Assembly: GCA_015180985.1 (NCBI GenBank)
Contig: CP054185.1
Span: forward strand, 3,285,225-3,349,224
Direction of reading: 5' to 3'
DNA length: 64,000 nt
DNA from: Flammeovirgaceae bacterium
Lineage (GTDB): Bacteria > Bacteroidota > Bacteroidia > Cytophagales > Cyclobacteriaceae
The notes under the pieces were generated by a model. It saw only the letters and a program-made list of their open reading frames with translations, did not search any database and was not told the DNA's origin. The first letter of the stretch is position 1. Each line of letters starts with the position of its first letter. This document shows positions 1-9,951 of the stretch, piece after piece. A program made the position numbers and the translations under genes.

Positions 1-1187
1 GCATACGGCAGATAAGCCAGCGAAGGCATGGGTCTGGTAATAACCAGATTTGCTCTTTTTCCAACCGTCACCGCTCCCATCACATCATCCAACTCAAGCG
101 CATAAGCGGTATTAAGGGTGGCCGCATTGATTGCCTCTTCGGGTGTCATTTTCATTTTAATACATGCCAGGGCAACCATCAGGGGCATATTGCCGCTGGG
201 TGAACTGCCGGGATTGTAATCAGACGCAATGGCCAGTGGCAGCCCGGCTTCAAGCATTCTTCTTGCCGGAGGAAACGGAAGGCCGAGAAAAAACGCAGCC
301 CCCGGAAGCGCGGTGGGCATTACACTTGTACCCTTCAGTAAATTGATTTCCTCCTCCCCGATGTTCTCCAGGTGATCCACACTCAACGCCCCGGTTTTAA
401 CACCTACCTGCACCCCGCCCGACCGGTGCAGCTGGTTGGCATGGATGCGGGGTTTCATGCCATGCTCTTTTCCTCGTTCAACAATCCGTTCAGTTTCTTC
501 CGGTGTAAAAAAGCCCTGCTCGCAAAATACATCAATGTAATCGGCCAGGTTCTCAGCTGCTACAGCTGGAATCATTTCGTTTAAAATCAGATCCATGTAC
601 TTGGTTTTGGATGTTTCTTTAGGTACCGCGTGTGCACCGAGAAAAGTGGTTTTAACCGTTAATGGAGTTTCCCGACCGATGCGCCTGGCCACCCGCAACA
701 TTTTCAGTTCGTCTTGCACGGTAAGCCCGTAACCACTTTTAATTTCTACTGCACCCGTTCCTGAACGGATGATCTCCCAGGCACGACCGATGGAGCGATT
801 AAGCAATTCATCTTCCGAAAGCTGTTGAAGTTTTTTTGCAGAATTAAGTATTCCTCCGCCTCTTTTGGCAATCTCTTCGTAGGTGGCTCCCCGAATTTTC
901 ATAACAAACTCCTCCTCGCGGCTGGCTGCAAATACCAGGTGGGTATGCGAATCAACAAAAGCAGGAAATACAAACCGGCCTGATGCATCTATCGTTGCTG
1001 CCGGCAGGATGGAAGCCGGAAGTTCCTGCATGGGGCCGTAACCGGAAATCAATCCGTTGGAAACCGTCAGGTAAGCATCAGCGAGCACAGGGAGTTCGGC
1101 CATGGCACTGCCGCGTACAGGGCCTTTCCAATGTTCGCGAACCTGTACTAATCCTTTACTATTCAGGATCAGTAAATCGCAGGTCAC
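1..1187 (-). CDS. hutI: Imidazolonepropionase HutI (3' end cut by window edge)
   Basis: Amidohydrolase that opens the ring of 4-imidazolone-5-propanoate to N-formimino-L-glutamate in histidine degradation, in the cytoplasm. About 395 codons are visible; the family is usually 400-420 residues, so only a short C-terminal piece is missing. Metal-binding HxH is seen as DSHTHLVFAA (His81, His83). Other family signatures are the GGGI stretch after the metal site, GTGAVEIKSGYGLT, TFLGAHAVP, the HANQL...DHLE region and SDYNPGSSPSGNMPL. The GTG start at 1187 is chosen because an in-frame stop lies 15 bases upstream and no ATG precedes the conserved region. It lies 12 bp after the upstream outer-membrane protein gene, so the two are probably co-transcribed. 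No other hut gene is in the window. Confidence 0.93.
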   Translation of the reverse strand, partial: MTCDLLILNSKGLVQVREHWKGPVRGSAMAELPVLADAYLTVSNGLISGYGPMQELPASILPAATIDASGRFVFPAFVDSHTHLVFAASREEEFVMKIRGATYEEIAKRGGGILNSAKKLQQLSEDELLNRSIGRAWEIIRSGTGAVEIKSGYGLTVQDELKMLRVARRIGRETPLTVKTTFLGAHAVPKETSKTKYMDLILNEMIPAVAAENLADYIDVFCEQGFFTPEETERIVERGKEHGMKPRIHANQLHRSGGVQVGVKTGALSVDHLENIGEEEINLLKGTSVMPTALPGAAFFLGLPFPPARRMLEAGLPLAIASDYNPGSSPSGNMPLMVALACIKMKMTPEEAINAATLNTAYALELDDVMGAVTVGKRANLVITRPMPSLAYLPY

Positions 1188-1199
1188 AAGGGTACAGAA

Positions 1200-2258
1200 T
1201 TATTTTCCAAATGCCTCAACACCATAGTCGAGGTTCGAGCCAAATACCGGGAAGCTGATCTTTAAGAGCGCATAAAAGGTTTTACCCTCAATGCTGGGGC
1301 GGTAACCGATTTCACCGCCATAGGCCCAGCTGAATTGCCGGTTAAATTTACCTTCGATGCCGGCACGGAAACCGAACTTCTTCAGGTTAACAGCACTTAC
1401 ATCATACGATCGCTGTTCGGTGAGGATAGGTAAACCGGAGTTGGAGTCAACAGGTGTGTATACAATATTGTCCAATGCAAGCGAAGGCGCAAACATCAAA
1501 TCGGCAAAAACTGTAAGGATGAGGTCGTCCACACCGGCTTCAAACTTATCAAAGCTAACGGCAACGTTACGAATCCACGTCATCGAACCACCCAGGTAAA
1601 GCCCTCTGGAAGAGATGTTGCTGAAAAGGTTGGCATCGGTGGTGAAATCGGAAAGGAGGATACCGTCTGAACTTCTGAAATCCGAATACGATAGTCCCTG
1701 GTTTTCCATTGCACGGTTCAGGTCGGTTGAACTATCCCAGATGATGCCGCCCAGCCGGGCTCCGTAAATTTTACGAACCTTACAGGGCACCTCGGCAGTT
1801 AACGGTACGCGCGCAGCCCATTTGTTACCCTTGTAGCTGCTTTTGTACAGGAACATTTTTGTCTTCGAGCTTTCATCAAAATCTTTTACGTGATAGGTAA
1901 ACCCGAATTCGTAGTAGTTAAACACCTCGAAACGGTTATCGACATCCGAAGTTTTTGCGGCCAGGTCGCGTGAATAGTCGTAAAAACTTTTACTGTACGT
2001 TTTTCTGAAGTGTGCCTTAAAATCAACCTTGTCGCGCAGGTAGTAGTTGGCTTCCAAACCGAAGCCCGCGTTGACGTTGGTGGCAAACACTTCGCCATAG
2101 AGGGGCTGCAGGTGCACAAACAGCTTATTTACCGAATAAGGTTCATCGTAAATTTCCTCGTATGTAACTGCTGTTTTGTCTTTGCGTTCGCCCTGGGCAT
2201 AACCCGCAAAAGGCAACAGAAGCAGGCAAAAAATGATAAACCGCTGATTGCTGATCAT
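1200..2258 (-). CDS. Predicted outer-membrane beta-barrel protein of unknown function
   Basis: I do not recognise a specific family. The ATG at 2258 gives a typical signal peptide (MISNQRFIIFCLLLLPFAGYAQ); a more upstream ATG at 2306 would bury it behind 16 extra residues. The roughly 330-residue mature part has alternating hydrophobic and polar stretches and many aromatic-rich segments (for example FNYYEFGFTYHV and LYLGGSMTWIRNV), as in outer-membrane barrels, and ends in a strand-like region. It is separated by 12 bp from hutI downstream, but a functional link to histidine breakdown is not evident. Barrel assignment is inference from composition and signal peptide. Confidence 0.6.
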   Translation of the reverse strand: MISNQRFIIFCLLLLPFAGYAQGERKDKTAVTYEEIYDEPYSVNKLFVHLQPLYGEVFATNVNAGFGLEANYYLRDKVDFKAHFRKTYSKSFYDYSRDLAAKTSDVDNRFEVFNYYEFGFTYHVKDFDESSKTKMFLYKSSYKGNKWAARVPLTAEVPCKVRKIYGARLGGIIWDSSTDLNRAMENQGLSYSDFRSSDGILLSDFTTDANLFSNISSRGLYLGGSMTWIRNVAVSFDKFEAGVDDLILTVFADLMFAPSLALDNIVYTPVDSNSGLPILTEQRSYDVSAVNLKKFGFRAGIEGKFNRQFSWAYGGEIGYRPSIEGKTFYALLKISFPVFGSNLDYGVEAFGK

Positions 2259-2366
2259 TTTAAAAGCATTATGGAAGGTAAAAATACGGAATTTATACGG
2301 AATCAAGCGATTACGTAATAGGTACCGGCCGGGCTGATGTAATAGAAAAGGCGTTTTTGCTGAATT

Positions 2367-3848
2367 TTAACCTGCTGTGGCCTTGCTGTTAACCTGTTCT
2401 TCCAATTCGGAAATACGCTTTATGTATTCACGCTCCTTACGGGCCATTTCCTCCTGGGTAGCCGAAAGTTCCTCCATATTCTGACGCATTTCCTCCTCCT
2501 GGGCCCGCATCTCTTCGGCTTGCTGTTGGGTGCGTTCCAACAGCATGCGCGTACTTTCGTTTATTTTAACCGCAGAAACCGTTGCGGCTATACTTTCTGC
2601 AAACTTTTCTATCAACCGGATTTGATGTTCTGCCAATTGCTTAAAACTGGCCAACTCCAATACGCCATATACTTTGTCGTTGGCCTTTAGCGGCACCAGT
2701 AACAGGCAGGTGGGCGTGGCTCCGCCAAGGCCCGATGTAATGTGCACATACTCTTCGGGTAATTTGGTCAGAAAAATCCGGTCGGCTTCCTGATAACACT
2801 GCCCCACCATGCCCTGACCGATATCAACCTGTTTGGAGATAAATTTTTTTCGTTCAAACGCATAAGCCGATACAAGTTCCAGAAACGGATGATGTTCATC
2901 ATCATCATTAAGCAAAAACAAACCACCCTGGTTGCTGCCGGTATAGTTTACAACAAACTTAATGAGTTTATCATACAACGCTGCAGCATTACCTGTCTCA
3001 CGGAGAATCTCACCAATTTGAGCGAGGCCCTGGGTTGCCCAGTTCCTCCGGGCATCTTCATCGGCATTGGCTTTGAGGTTATCCCGCATACTTAAAAGCC
3101 GAGCAGTTAAACCACTTTTATCATCCGTTCCAATAGCAACTGAGTAATCACCGTTGGAAATAGCTTCAATAAAACGCGAAAGTGTATCAACGCGGCTTTT
3201 CTCCTCTTCCAGACTGGAGGCAGTGAGTTTTATTAGTTTATTCTTTTGTCGGTTGGATCGGAAATACATGAAAACACTTATGGTAAAAACTCCGGCCAAC
3301 AGCACCAGCATAAGCAGTGAAACTGATTGCATGCGAACTGAAATTGCTTTTACCTGTACAGCCAACAAGCCGGCTAACCGATCAAGCGAATGGGAGGCCT
3401 GCTCAAATGCATTATCAATTTCCGATTTTACGAACGTTCCTGCCTGCCGCTGCTGGTTTATACCAGTACTTATTCGCTGTACATCGTACAGAAAATTTTT
3501 AATCAAAACCCGGGTGTCTTCATCCGGCTCAGGTAAATCAAAACCGGGCGGGCGATCTCCCGCATAAAATGCTTCCAGGTTATGAATTATCCTGCTTAGC
3601 GGCTTAAGCACCTCATCCTCCATCGCCCGTGGCTGATTTGAATCGGCAATCCGATCATAATGCAGTTGTCCGGTTGCCAGCACCTGCCTGCATTCCATAA
3701 TCAGGTTATTACAGGCCGCTGTTTGCGCATACCCGGTACGGATGTGCCGTACAGCCAATGCCATTAAAACCACAATCACAAGCCCGCTGAATGCCAGGAT
3801 GCCCGTAGCACGGTGTATCGGATTTAATTTCTTAATCGCCTTTAGCAC
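2367..3848 (-). CDS. Membrane GAF-domain sensor with no kinase domain
   Basis: A 493-residue inner-membrane sensor-like protein. Seen in order: transmembrane helix about 14-36, a helical periplasmic region of about 135 residues, a second helix about 175-196, a HAMP-like linker, a GAF domain about 270-425 (TGSNQGGLFLLNDDDEHHPF ... GVLELASFK), then a highly charged coiled coil to the C-terminus (EEEMRQNMEELSATQEEMARKE). There is no histidine kinase, cyclase or methyl-accepting signalling domain, so the output is unknown and may be by protein contact through the coiled coil. It follows the TPR-binding-protein gene by 9 bp and probably shares its transcript. The ligand cannot be inferred. Confidence 0.75.
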   Translation of the reverse strand: MLKAIKKLNPIHRATGILAFSGLVIVVLMALAVRHIRTGYAQTAACNNLIMECRQVLATGQLHYDRIADSNQPRAMEDEVLKPLSRIIHNLEAFYAGDRPPGFDLPEPDEDTRVLIKNFLYDVQRISTGINQQRQAGTFVKSEIDNAFEQASHSLDRLAGLLAVQVKAISVRMQSVSLLMLVLLAGVFTISVFMYFRSNRQKNKLIKLTASSLEEEKSRVDTLSRFIEAISNGDYSVAIGTDDKSGLTARLLSMRDNLKANADEDARRNWATQGLAQIGEILRETGNAAALYDKLIKFVVNYTGSNQGGLFLLNDDDEHHPFLELVSAYAFERKKFISKQVDIGQGMVGQCYQEADRIFLTKLPEEYVHITSGLGGATPTCLLLVPLKANDKVYGVLELASFKQLAEHQIRLIEKFAESIAATVSAVKINESTRMLLERTQQQAEEMRAQEEEMRQNMEELSATQEEMARKEREYIKRISELEEQVNSKATAG

Positions 3849-3857
3849 GTTTCAAGG

Positions 3858-5594
3858 TTATTTTTTATCAATCAATGTTAACTCTCCTGACCGAAATTGT
3901 ACAAACGGAACTAACTGGTTATCGCGCGCCTGCTGAAAATCATATCCTTCGGTAAGGTACCCGGTAAATTTTTGACGCACGAGGGCATCCTGAAAATAAA
4001 CACCATACTTGTGCAATGTATTACCAACAAATAACATAAAATCATACCCCAGTTTGGCGTAATCCGAATACGGATTTGTTGTTGATACCCTGCCGTGCGT
4101 ACGTATAAACTTACGCTGAAAGGCCTGGTAGGCCGGATTGGTTACTGCTGTGAAATTAGAGGCAAACAAAACAATGCCCAACTGCTGGTATTTTTCAAAA
4201 TCAACCGCAGTCTGGTCAAGCCATGCTTCGGACCCTAAAATTGTGACCGAGTCTTTGCGGGCTTCTATGCTGCTGATGACCTTGGTGTAAATCAACGGAT
4301 CATCCGAAGCGACAAACACGCAGCCCAGGCTGTCTTTGGGCAGGCTGAATTGCTTGGGATACTTAAATTCATCAAACTCCGTTGGTGTTGCCAGGATGGA
4401 CATAATCTTAGCTGACTCCGAACGGCTTACACGTTCTATCTGCATGATAGTAAGCCCCGTAGTGGCAGCGCGTTTCAGAAAGCTCATGGCCAGCACCGAG
4501 TCGCGCCTGGTTTCGCCAAAGAACACCATGCACTTTTTATTTTTAAGTTTATATGAGTCGAGGAACTCAGCCGAGTTTGATCCCAGTGATTCAAGTGAGG
4601 GTTGGAATAAATACCCGTAGGGATTATCTTTTACCAGATCGAAATTATTGCTTACCGGGTTAAACAGGTTAATCCGGTTGGCACGCGAAAAATCCTGTAC
4701 CAGTTTATTTTCTTCCTGAAACAACGGCCCGACAATCAGATCGGTATTTCTGATCTCCTCTTTGGTTAAAAGCTCTTTTATCTTTTCCGCGTTGCGTTCG
4801 GTATCGTATGCGCGCAAGCTGATTTTAACGCCTTGTTTAGCCAGTGTATCAACTGCCAGCTTCATACCTTCGTATAAATCAAGTACAAACTGGTTGCGTT
4901 TTCGCTGGGGCGTGGGCTCCAGTGTGTTTACCAGAAACGGAAAAAGGACGGATACACTGTAAATTTCTTTATGCACAGTAGGAGGAACTTCATCCACAAA
5001 ATCAGATTTCTTTAGCTTGAATTTGGCGATGAGCTTATCCAGCAAAGTCTTGTCATCGGGTTGGTTTGATTGGGCAATTACCCGGGCCAGCCGATCGCCC
5101 ACAATTTCATCATTCGGATAACTTTCATGCATGCGCTTCAGCGCCTCCGCATCGGTAACGGCCGCAAGATGACTTCGTTTAAGGGCAGCCTGCTCTTTAG
5201 CCAGTTTTCCGCTTTTAATTTGTGCCAATGCCTGCAAGGCCTGGAAGTACTCGCCTCCATCAAAATAAATTTTTGCCAGCCACAGGTTTACTTCATCGAG
5301 TTGATCCCAGGTGGAGTAAAGGGATTTAACCTGCATGAGCATATCTTTGGCTACCGAACGATAGCCCTGATGATACGCACTTATCGCGTAAAAAAATGAT
5401 GCATACTCTGAAAACGGATTGTTGGCATCGTACTGAATCAAGGGCTTGAACGACTCCATCGCCAGGTTATACCGCCCTTCTTTAAACAACGCTTTGGCGC
5501 TGGCATACTGTTGCTGGTAATTAACCTGGGCAGGCAAGTTGATGGAGGCTGCCAGCCATACCATGCAAAAAAGTAGTACGATGCGTTGTGTCAT
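3858..5594 (-). CDS. TPR plus periplasmic binding-protein-like protein (LpoA-like architecture)
   Basis: About 578 residues. After a signal peptide (MTQRIVLLFCMVWLAASINLPAQ) comes a TPR-like helical region (KEGRYNLAMESFKPLI, DGGEYFQALQAL), then from about residue 210 a type I periplasmic binding fold of the leucine-binding-protein kind (VSVLFPFLVNT, DLYEGMKLAVDTL, ELLTKEEIRNTDLIVGP, LGYDFMLFVGNTLH). This order matches LpoA, the outer-membrane activator of penicillin-binding protein 1A, but no clear lipobox is seen here. The alternative is a branched-chain-amino-acid-type receptor without its transporter; no ABC permease is nearby. An upstream ATG at 5615 would overlap guaA by 10 bp; the ATG at 5594 gives the better signal peptide. 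Confidence 0.75.
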   Translation of the reverse strand: MTQRIVLLFCMVWLAASINLPAQVNYQQQYASAKALFKEGRYNLAMESFKPLIQYDANNPFSEYASFFYAISAYHQGYRSVAKDMLMQVKSLYSTWDQLDEVNLWLAKIYFDGGEYFQALQALAQIKSGKLAKEQAALKRSHLAAVTDAEALKRMHESYPNDEIVGDRLARVIAQSNQPDDKTLLDKLIAKFKLKKSDFVDEVPPTVHKEIYSVSVLFPFLVNTLEPTPQRKRNQFVLDLYEGMKLAVDTLAKQGVKISLRAYDTERNAEKIKELLTKEEIRNTDLIVGPLFQEENKLVQDFSRANRINLFNPVSNNFDLVKDNPYGYLFQPSLESLGSNSAEFLDSYKLKNKKCMVFFGETRRDSVLAMSFLKRAATTGLTIMQIERVSRSESAKIMSILATPTEFDEFKYPKQFSLPKDSLGCVFVASDDPLIYTKVISSIEARKDSVTILGSEAWLDQTAVDFEKYQQLGIVLFASNFTAVTNPAYQAFQRKFIRTHGRVSTTNPYSDYAKLGYDFMLFVGNTLHKYGVYFQDALVRQKFTGYLTEGYDFQQARDNQLVPFVQFRSGELTLIDKK

Positions 5595-5605
5595 GATGCA
5601 ACTTT

Positions 5606-7132
5606 TTACTCCCACTCAATAGTTGCCGGGGGCTTTGAACTGATGTCGTACACCACCCGGTTTACACCCTTCACCCGGTTAATAATATCGCTCGATACAT
5701 CGGCCAGAAAGGTGTAGGGCAAATGTACCCAATCGGCCGTCATGCCATCGGTGCTGGATACGGCACGCAAAGCAACAACCTGTTCGTAGGTGCGTTCATC
5801 GCCCATTACCCCTACCGACTGTACCGGCAATAAAACTGCGCCCGCCTGCCAAACGGTATTATAAAGACCTTGTTGTTTCAGCGCTTCAATAAAAATAGCA
5901 TCTACCTCCTGCAGTATTTTTACCTTTGCTTCGGTTATCTCGCCCAGAATCCGAATTCCAAGACCTGGCCCCGGAAACGGATGCCTTCCTAAAATAGCCG
6001 GATCAATTCCCAGTGTTTTACCTACCAGCCGCACTTCATCTTTAAACAAGGTATTTAATGGCTCTACCACTTTTAGTTTCATGGTTTCGGGCAAGCCACC
6101 CACATTGTGATGCGATTTAATGGTAGCAGAAGGGCCTTTAACAGATACTGATTCAATCACATCGGGATAAATTGTGCCTTGACCCAGCCACTTCACATCC
6201 TTTATGGCATGCGCTTCCTCATCGAACACATCAATAAATGTTTTGCCAATGGCCTTGCGTTTGGCTTCCGGATCGCTCAATCCTTTCAATGCTGAATAAA
6301 ATTTCTGCCGGGCATCAACACCCTTAATATTCAGGCCCATTCCCTCATACGATTTCAGCACCTGGCTGAATTCATCTTTCCGAAGCAGCCCGTTATCAAC
6401 AAATATGCAATGCAGGTTTTTGCCTATGGCGCGGTGAATGAGTGTTGCGGCTACAGTTGAGTCAACGCCACCGGAAAGCGCCATCACCACCTGGTCGTTG
6501 CCAAGTTTGCTTTTTAGTTCAACGATTGTTGATTCAACGAACTGATCAGGCGTCCAGTCTTGTGCGCAACCGCAAATATGCACCACAAAATTGCGCAGCA
6601 GGTTTTTACCCTCAACGGTATGGGTCACTTCAGGATGAAACTGGATGCCAAAAATCTTTTTTCCGGTTACCTGGTAGGCCGCCACCTTAACCGATGGTGT
6701 GCTGGCAATAACCTGGAAATTATCAGGCACCTGGGCAATGGTATCGGCATGCGACATCCACACCTGCGTGTCCAATGAAATTTCTTTCAGCAAGTCGCTG
6801 TGGTGGTCAACCGTGGTAAGCCGGGCCCTTCCGTATTCGCGGGTATGCGAGGGCAACACGGTACCCTTGTTTTTGTGGGCGATGAGCTGCGCACCATAGC
6901 AAACGCCCAGCACCGGCAGGTTGCCAAACCGGCTGAGGTCCACATCCGGAGCGCCTTCATCGCGAACCGAGCATGGGCTGCCGGACAAAATAATACCCTT
7001 TACCTGCCCGGTTATGGGTGGGATTTTGTTGTAGGGATGAATTTCGCAATACACGTTAAGTTCGCGCACCCTGCGTGCAATAAGTTGGGTGTACTGCGAA
7101 CCGAAATCGAGAATGAGGACCTGCTCAGGCAT
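5606..7132 (-). CDS. guaA: GMP synthase (glutamine-hydrolysing)
   Basis: Converts XMP, ATP and glutamine to GMP in cytoplasmic purine synthesis. 508 residues, normal for the family. The N-terminal class I amidotransferase shows the nucleophile Cys78 in GVCYGAQL and the His166/Glu168 pair in FHPEVTHT. The ATP-pyrophosphatase domain carries the PP-loop SGGVDS (220-225). The C-terminal dimerisation domain includes [13 protein letters not shown] and ends TIEWE. The start at 7132 ([16 protein letters not shown]) is the conserved N-terminus; an upstream ATG at 7165 falls inside the promoter. The gene for the TPR-binding protein begins 11 bp after its stop, so guaA likely heads a three-gene transcript. 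Confidence 0.97.
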   Translation of the reverse strand: MPEQVLILDFGSQYTQLIARRVRELNVYCEIHPYNKIPPITGQVKGIILSGSPCSVRDEGAPDVDLSRFGNLPVLGVCYGAQLIAHKNKGTVLPSHTREYGRARLTTVDHHSDLLKEISLDTQVWMSHADTIAQVPDNFQVIASTPSVKVAAYQVTGKKIFGIQFHPEVTHTVEGKNLLRNFVVHICGCAQDWTPDQFVESTIVELKSKLGNDQVVMALSGGVDSTVAATLIHRAIGKNLHCIFVDNGLLRKDEFSQVLKSYEGMGLNIKGVDARQKFYSALKGLSDPEAKRKAIGKTFIDVFDEEAHAIKDVKWLGQGTIYPDVIESVSVKGPSATIKSHHNVGGLPETMKLKVVEPLNTLFKDEVRLVGKTLGIDPAILGRHPFPGPGLGIRILGEITEAKVKILQEVDAIFIEALKQQGLYNTVWQAGAVLLPVQSVGVMGDERTYEQVVALRAVSSTDGMTADWVHLPYTFLADVSSDIINRVKGVNRVVYDISSKPPATIEWE

Positions 7133-7135
7133 GTG

Positions 7136-7166
7136 CAAAAATAGCAGGGCAATTACGCCTGCCAAA
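7136..7166 (-). promoter_or_regulatory. Bacteroidota-type promoter of guaA
   Basis: On the minus strand TTTG (7166-7163), a 19 bp spacer, then TATTTTTG (7143-7136), an exact match to the Bacteroidota TTTG-N19-TAnnTTTG consensus. Only three bases separate the -7 box from the guaA ATG, so the expected start of transcription is at or next to the start codon. Confidence 0.75.
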
Positions 7167-7194
7167 CGACCGGTAACCGAATTATTGCAACCGG

Positions 7195-8031
7195 TTAATC
7201 CTCAACCTGGTAGCAGAATTTCATCAGGTACCCCGCGGCATCATCAATACCCGCATAAAAGGCTTTGTTTAGCAGCCGGCAGCCTTCATCGTTTTTGCCG
7301 GTTTCTACCAGCGCGATTCCCTTGTAAAAGGTTAACTGTGTATTGCCTGGTTCAAGGCGCAAGGCCAGGTCAACATAGGTAAGAGCAAGTTCGTAGGCAT
7401 CCTGTTCAATACACAAAATTCCTGCATACTGGTAAGCCGGGGCATAACCTCCGTTTAACTCGATAGCCTTATTAAACTGGTTCAGCGCTTCATCCGGATT
7501 ATCGAGGTAGTACCAGGTAAGGCCCAGGTACAATTCAACTTCTTCATCGGTACGAATCTCCTGTACTTTAAGCAAATCGGCCTGCGCCTTGGCATACTCG
7601 CCTGTTTCAAGCATAACACCGGCACGCCATTTTAACAAGTCAACGTTCCATGGGTCAGAGGTTAGTACTTCATTAATATCAATAAGCTGTTTTTCAGGAT
7701 CGCCAAGCTCACGGTAGATAAAGGCACGAAGCAACCGCGCCTGGTAAAATGATGGATTGGCAGGAATAAAGGCATCCAGGTCGGCCAGAGCAAGGTTAAA
7801 CTCCTGCAGGTAATAAAGACAAACAGCCCTTTTATACCTGACCAACGAAGTGCCCGAATACTTTGCCTTTTTCTGAAGGCTTACAACTTTGTTGTATTTG
7901 CCGATAGCCTGAAGAAACTGCTGGTTGTTTAGCAGCGTATCCCCTTCGGTTTCAAGGGCGCTCCATTTTTGTTGTGAATAAACAACCGATGCTGAAAGAA
8001 CCAGGATAAATAACAGGAGTCTGCGCATCAT
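7195..8031 (-). CDS. Exported TPR-repeat protein
   Basis: 278 residues with a cleavable-looking signal peptide ([20 protein letters not shown]) and a series of tetratricopeptide repeats over most of the mature chain (for example [81 protein letters not shown]). Predicted periplasmic scaffold; partners unknown. Its ATG overlaps the typA stop by one base (TGATG), which indicates translational coupling to typA. Confidence 0.8.
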   Translation of the reverse strand: MMRRLLLFILVLSASVVYSQQKWSALETEGDTLLNNQQFLQAIGKYNKVVSLQKKAKYSGTSLVRYKRAVCLYYLQEFNLALADLDAFIPANPSFYQARLLRAFIYRELGDPEKQLIDINEVLTSDPWNVDLLKWRAGVMLETGEYAKAQADLLKVQEIRTDEEVELYLGLTWYYLDNPDEALNQFNKAIELNGGYAPAYQYAGILCIEQDAYELALTYVDLALRLEPGNTQLTFYKGIALVETGKNDEGCRLLNKAFYAGIDDAAGYLMKFCYQVED

Positions 8032-9842
8032 CAGCCTTTATTACGTTCGCGCTTGCGGTCGTTTTCTTTTAACAGGATCTTGCGCAACCGGATGGATTTG
8101 GGGGTTACTTCAACGTATTCATCCGACTGGATGTACTCCAATGCTTCCTCGAGTGAAAATTTTATGGGTGGTGCAATTTTCATTTTTTCATCGGCACCGG
8201 ATGCGCGGATGTTGGTAAGCTTCTTGGTTTTGGTAACGTTCACCACCAGGTCGCCCGCGCGGCTGTGTTCGCCAATTACCTGGCCTTCGTACACCGGTTC
8301 ACCCGGCTCAATAAAGAACTTGCCCCTATCCTGCAGGTTGTGCAAACTGTAGGGTATAGCTTCGCCTTCTTCCATAACAATGAGCGACCCGTTTATCCGG
8401 CCCGGTATTTCGCCTTTATAAGGCTGATATTCTTTGTAGCGATGGGTAACGATTGCCTCCCCTGCAGTAACATTCAATAAATAATTTCGCAGCCCGATGA
8501 TTCCACGCGATGGAATTACAAACTTTAAAATCATCCTGTCGCCTTTCGGCTCCATGTTGGTCATTTCGCCTTTGCGGATGGACACCGTTTCGATGGCCTT
8601 GCCGGCATCGGCTTCAGGTAAGTCAATGGTCAGTTCTTCAACCGGCTCGCAACGTACACCGTTAATTTCTTTAAAAATTACCTGCGGCTGGCCAATCTGC
8701 AACTCATACCCTTCGCGCCTCATGGTTTCGATGAGTACCGACAGGTGCAATACCCCGCGGCCATACACCACAAAACTGTCGGCTGAGCCCGAATCACCCA
8801 CCCGCAGCGCCAGATTCTTTTCCAACTCCCTGTCAAGACGTTCCTTAATATGACGCGAGGTAACAAACTTTCCTTCCTTACCGAAAAAAGGCGAATTATT
8901 AATGGTGAATAGCATGCTCATGGTAGGCTCATCAATGGCGATAGACTTCATGGCCTCGGGCTTTTCCGGATCGGCCACCGTATCGCCAATCTCAAAACCT
9001 TCCAGCCCCACCATGGCGCATATTTCACCGGACTTTACCTCTTCCACCTTTTGCTTTTCAAAGCCTTCGAACACATACAAATCTTTGATGCGCGTTTTTA
9101 CAACTGCTTTGCTGTCGCGCTTAACCAACGCCACCGGCTGCCCGCTCCGTAACACCCCGCGGTGCATACGACCAATGGCCACACGACCGATATAAGATGA
9201 ATATTCCAATGAGGTAATTAACGATTGGGTTGTTCCCTCTTCCACTTTCGGAGCGGGAATGTATTTAATGATGCCCTCAAGCAAAGGTGTAATATCCGTT
9301 GTCGGCTTCTTCCAGTCGGTGCTCATCCACCCCTGCTTGGCCGAGCCGTAATAGGTAGGAAAATCCAGTTGGTCTTCGGTGGCATCCAGTGCAAACATCA
9401 GGTCGAATACCTGCTCGTGTACTTCATCAGGTGTACAATTCTTTTTGTCCACCTTGTTAATTACAACAATAGGCTTTAAGCCAAGCTGTAATGCCTTTTG
9501 CAATACAAACCGGGTTTGCGGCATTGGGCCTTCAAAGGCATCCACCAGCAACAGGCAGCCATCGGCCATATTCAGTACACGCTCCACCTCGCCTCCGAAA
9601 TCGCTGTGGCCGGGGGTATCAATGATGTTAATCTTGTAATCCTTGTATCGTACGGAAACATTTTTTGCTAAAATGGTGATGCCGCGCTCACGTTCCAGCT
9701 CGTTGCTGTCCATGATAAGTTCGCCCGGGTTTTCATGGTCTTTAAAAAGATGGCCGGCATGAAGCATTTTATCCACCAGCGTTGTTTTGCCGTGGTCAAC
9801 ATGGGCAATAATGGCAATGTTTCTGATTTTGTTTACGTCCAT
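8031..9842 (-). CDS. typA: Ribosome-associated GTPase TypA/BipA
   Basis: Translational GTPase of the EF-G family that binds 70S ribosomes and helps ribosome assembly under stress or cold. About 603 residues, normal length. The G1 loop is AHVDHGKT (13-20), the switch II motif is DTPGHSDFGGEVERVL, and NKVD is the guanine-recognition motif. EF-G-like domains III and V (VEELTIDLPEADAGKAIE; RGIIGLRNYLLNVTAGEAI) are followed by the BipA-specific C-terminal domain ending in a basic tail (RKILLKENDRKRERNKG). The start at 9842 (MDVNKIRNIAIIAHVDHGKT) gives the conserved N-terminus; an ATG at 9863 would add seven residues. The downstream TPR gene is coupled by a one-base overlap. Confidence 0.96.
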   Translation of the reverse strand: MDVNKIRNIAIIAHVDHGKTTLVDKMLHAGHLFKDHENPGELIMDSNELERERGITILAKNVSVRYKDYKINIIDTPGHSDFGGEVERVLNMADGCLLLVDAFEGPMPQTRFVLQKALQLGLKPIVVINKVDKKNCTPDEVHEQVFDLMFALDATEDQLDFPTYYGSAKQGWMSTDWKKPTTDITPLLEGIIKYIPAPKVEEGTTQSLITSLEYSSYIGRVAIGRMHRGVLRSGQPVALVKRDSKAVVKTRIKDLYVFEGFEKQKVEEVKSGEICAMVGLEGFEIGDTVADPEKPEAMKSIAIDEPTMSMLFTINNSPFFGKEGKFVTSRHIKERLDRELEKNLALRVGDSGSADSFVVYGRGVLHLSVLIETMRREGYELQIGQPQVIFKEINGVRCEPVEELTIDLPEADAGKAIETVSIRKGEMTNMEPKGDRMILKFVIPSRGIIGLRNYLLNVTAGEAIVTHRYKEYQPYKGEIPGRINGSLIVMEEGEAIPYSLHNLQDRGKFFIEPGEPVYEGQVIGEHSRAGDLVVNVTKTKKLTNIRASGADEKMKIAPPIKFSLEEALEYIQSDEYVEVTPKSIRLRKILLKENDRKRERNKG

Positions 9843-9891
9843 AAATCCTCGAAATCCGCTCAAAAAATTGAATCTTACTTAATTAAGGGCG

Positions 9892-9899
9892 CAAAGATA
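9892..9899 (-). promoter_or_regulatory. -7 promoter box upstream of typA
   Basis: TATCTTTG on the minus strand, 49 bp before the typA ATG, fits the Bacteroidota TAnnTTTG -7 consensus. I see no TTG at the expected 19 bp distance, so this is only half of a promoter. Confidence 0.45.
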
Positions 9900-9951
9900 A
9901 CGAATAAGGCCCAAGGTTTGACAGGCCACGCAAAAGGATTGCACTAACACA

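Noticed and set aside
2367-3848. Histidine kinase
   Set aside because: No H-box or ATPase domain; the protein ends in coiled coil after the GAF domain.
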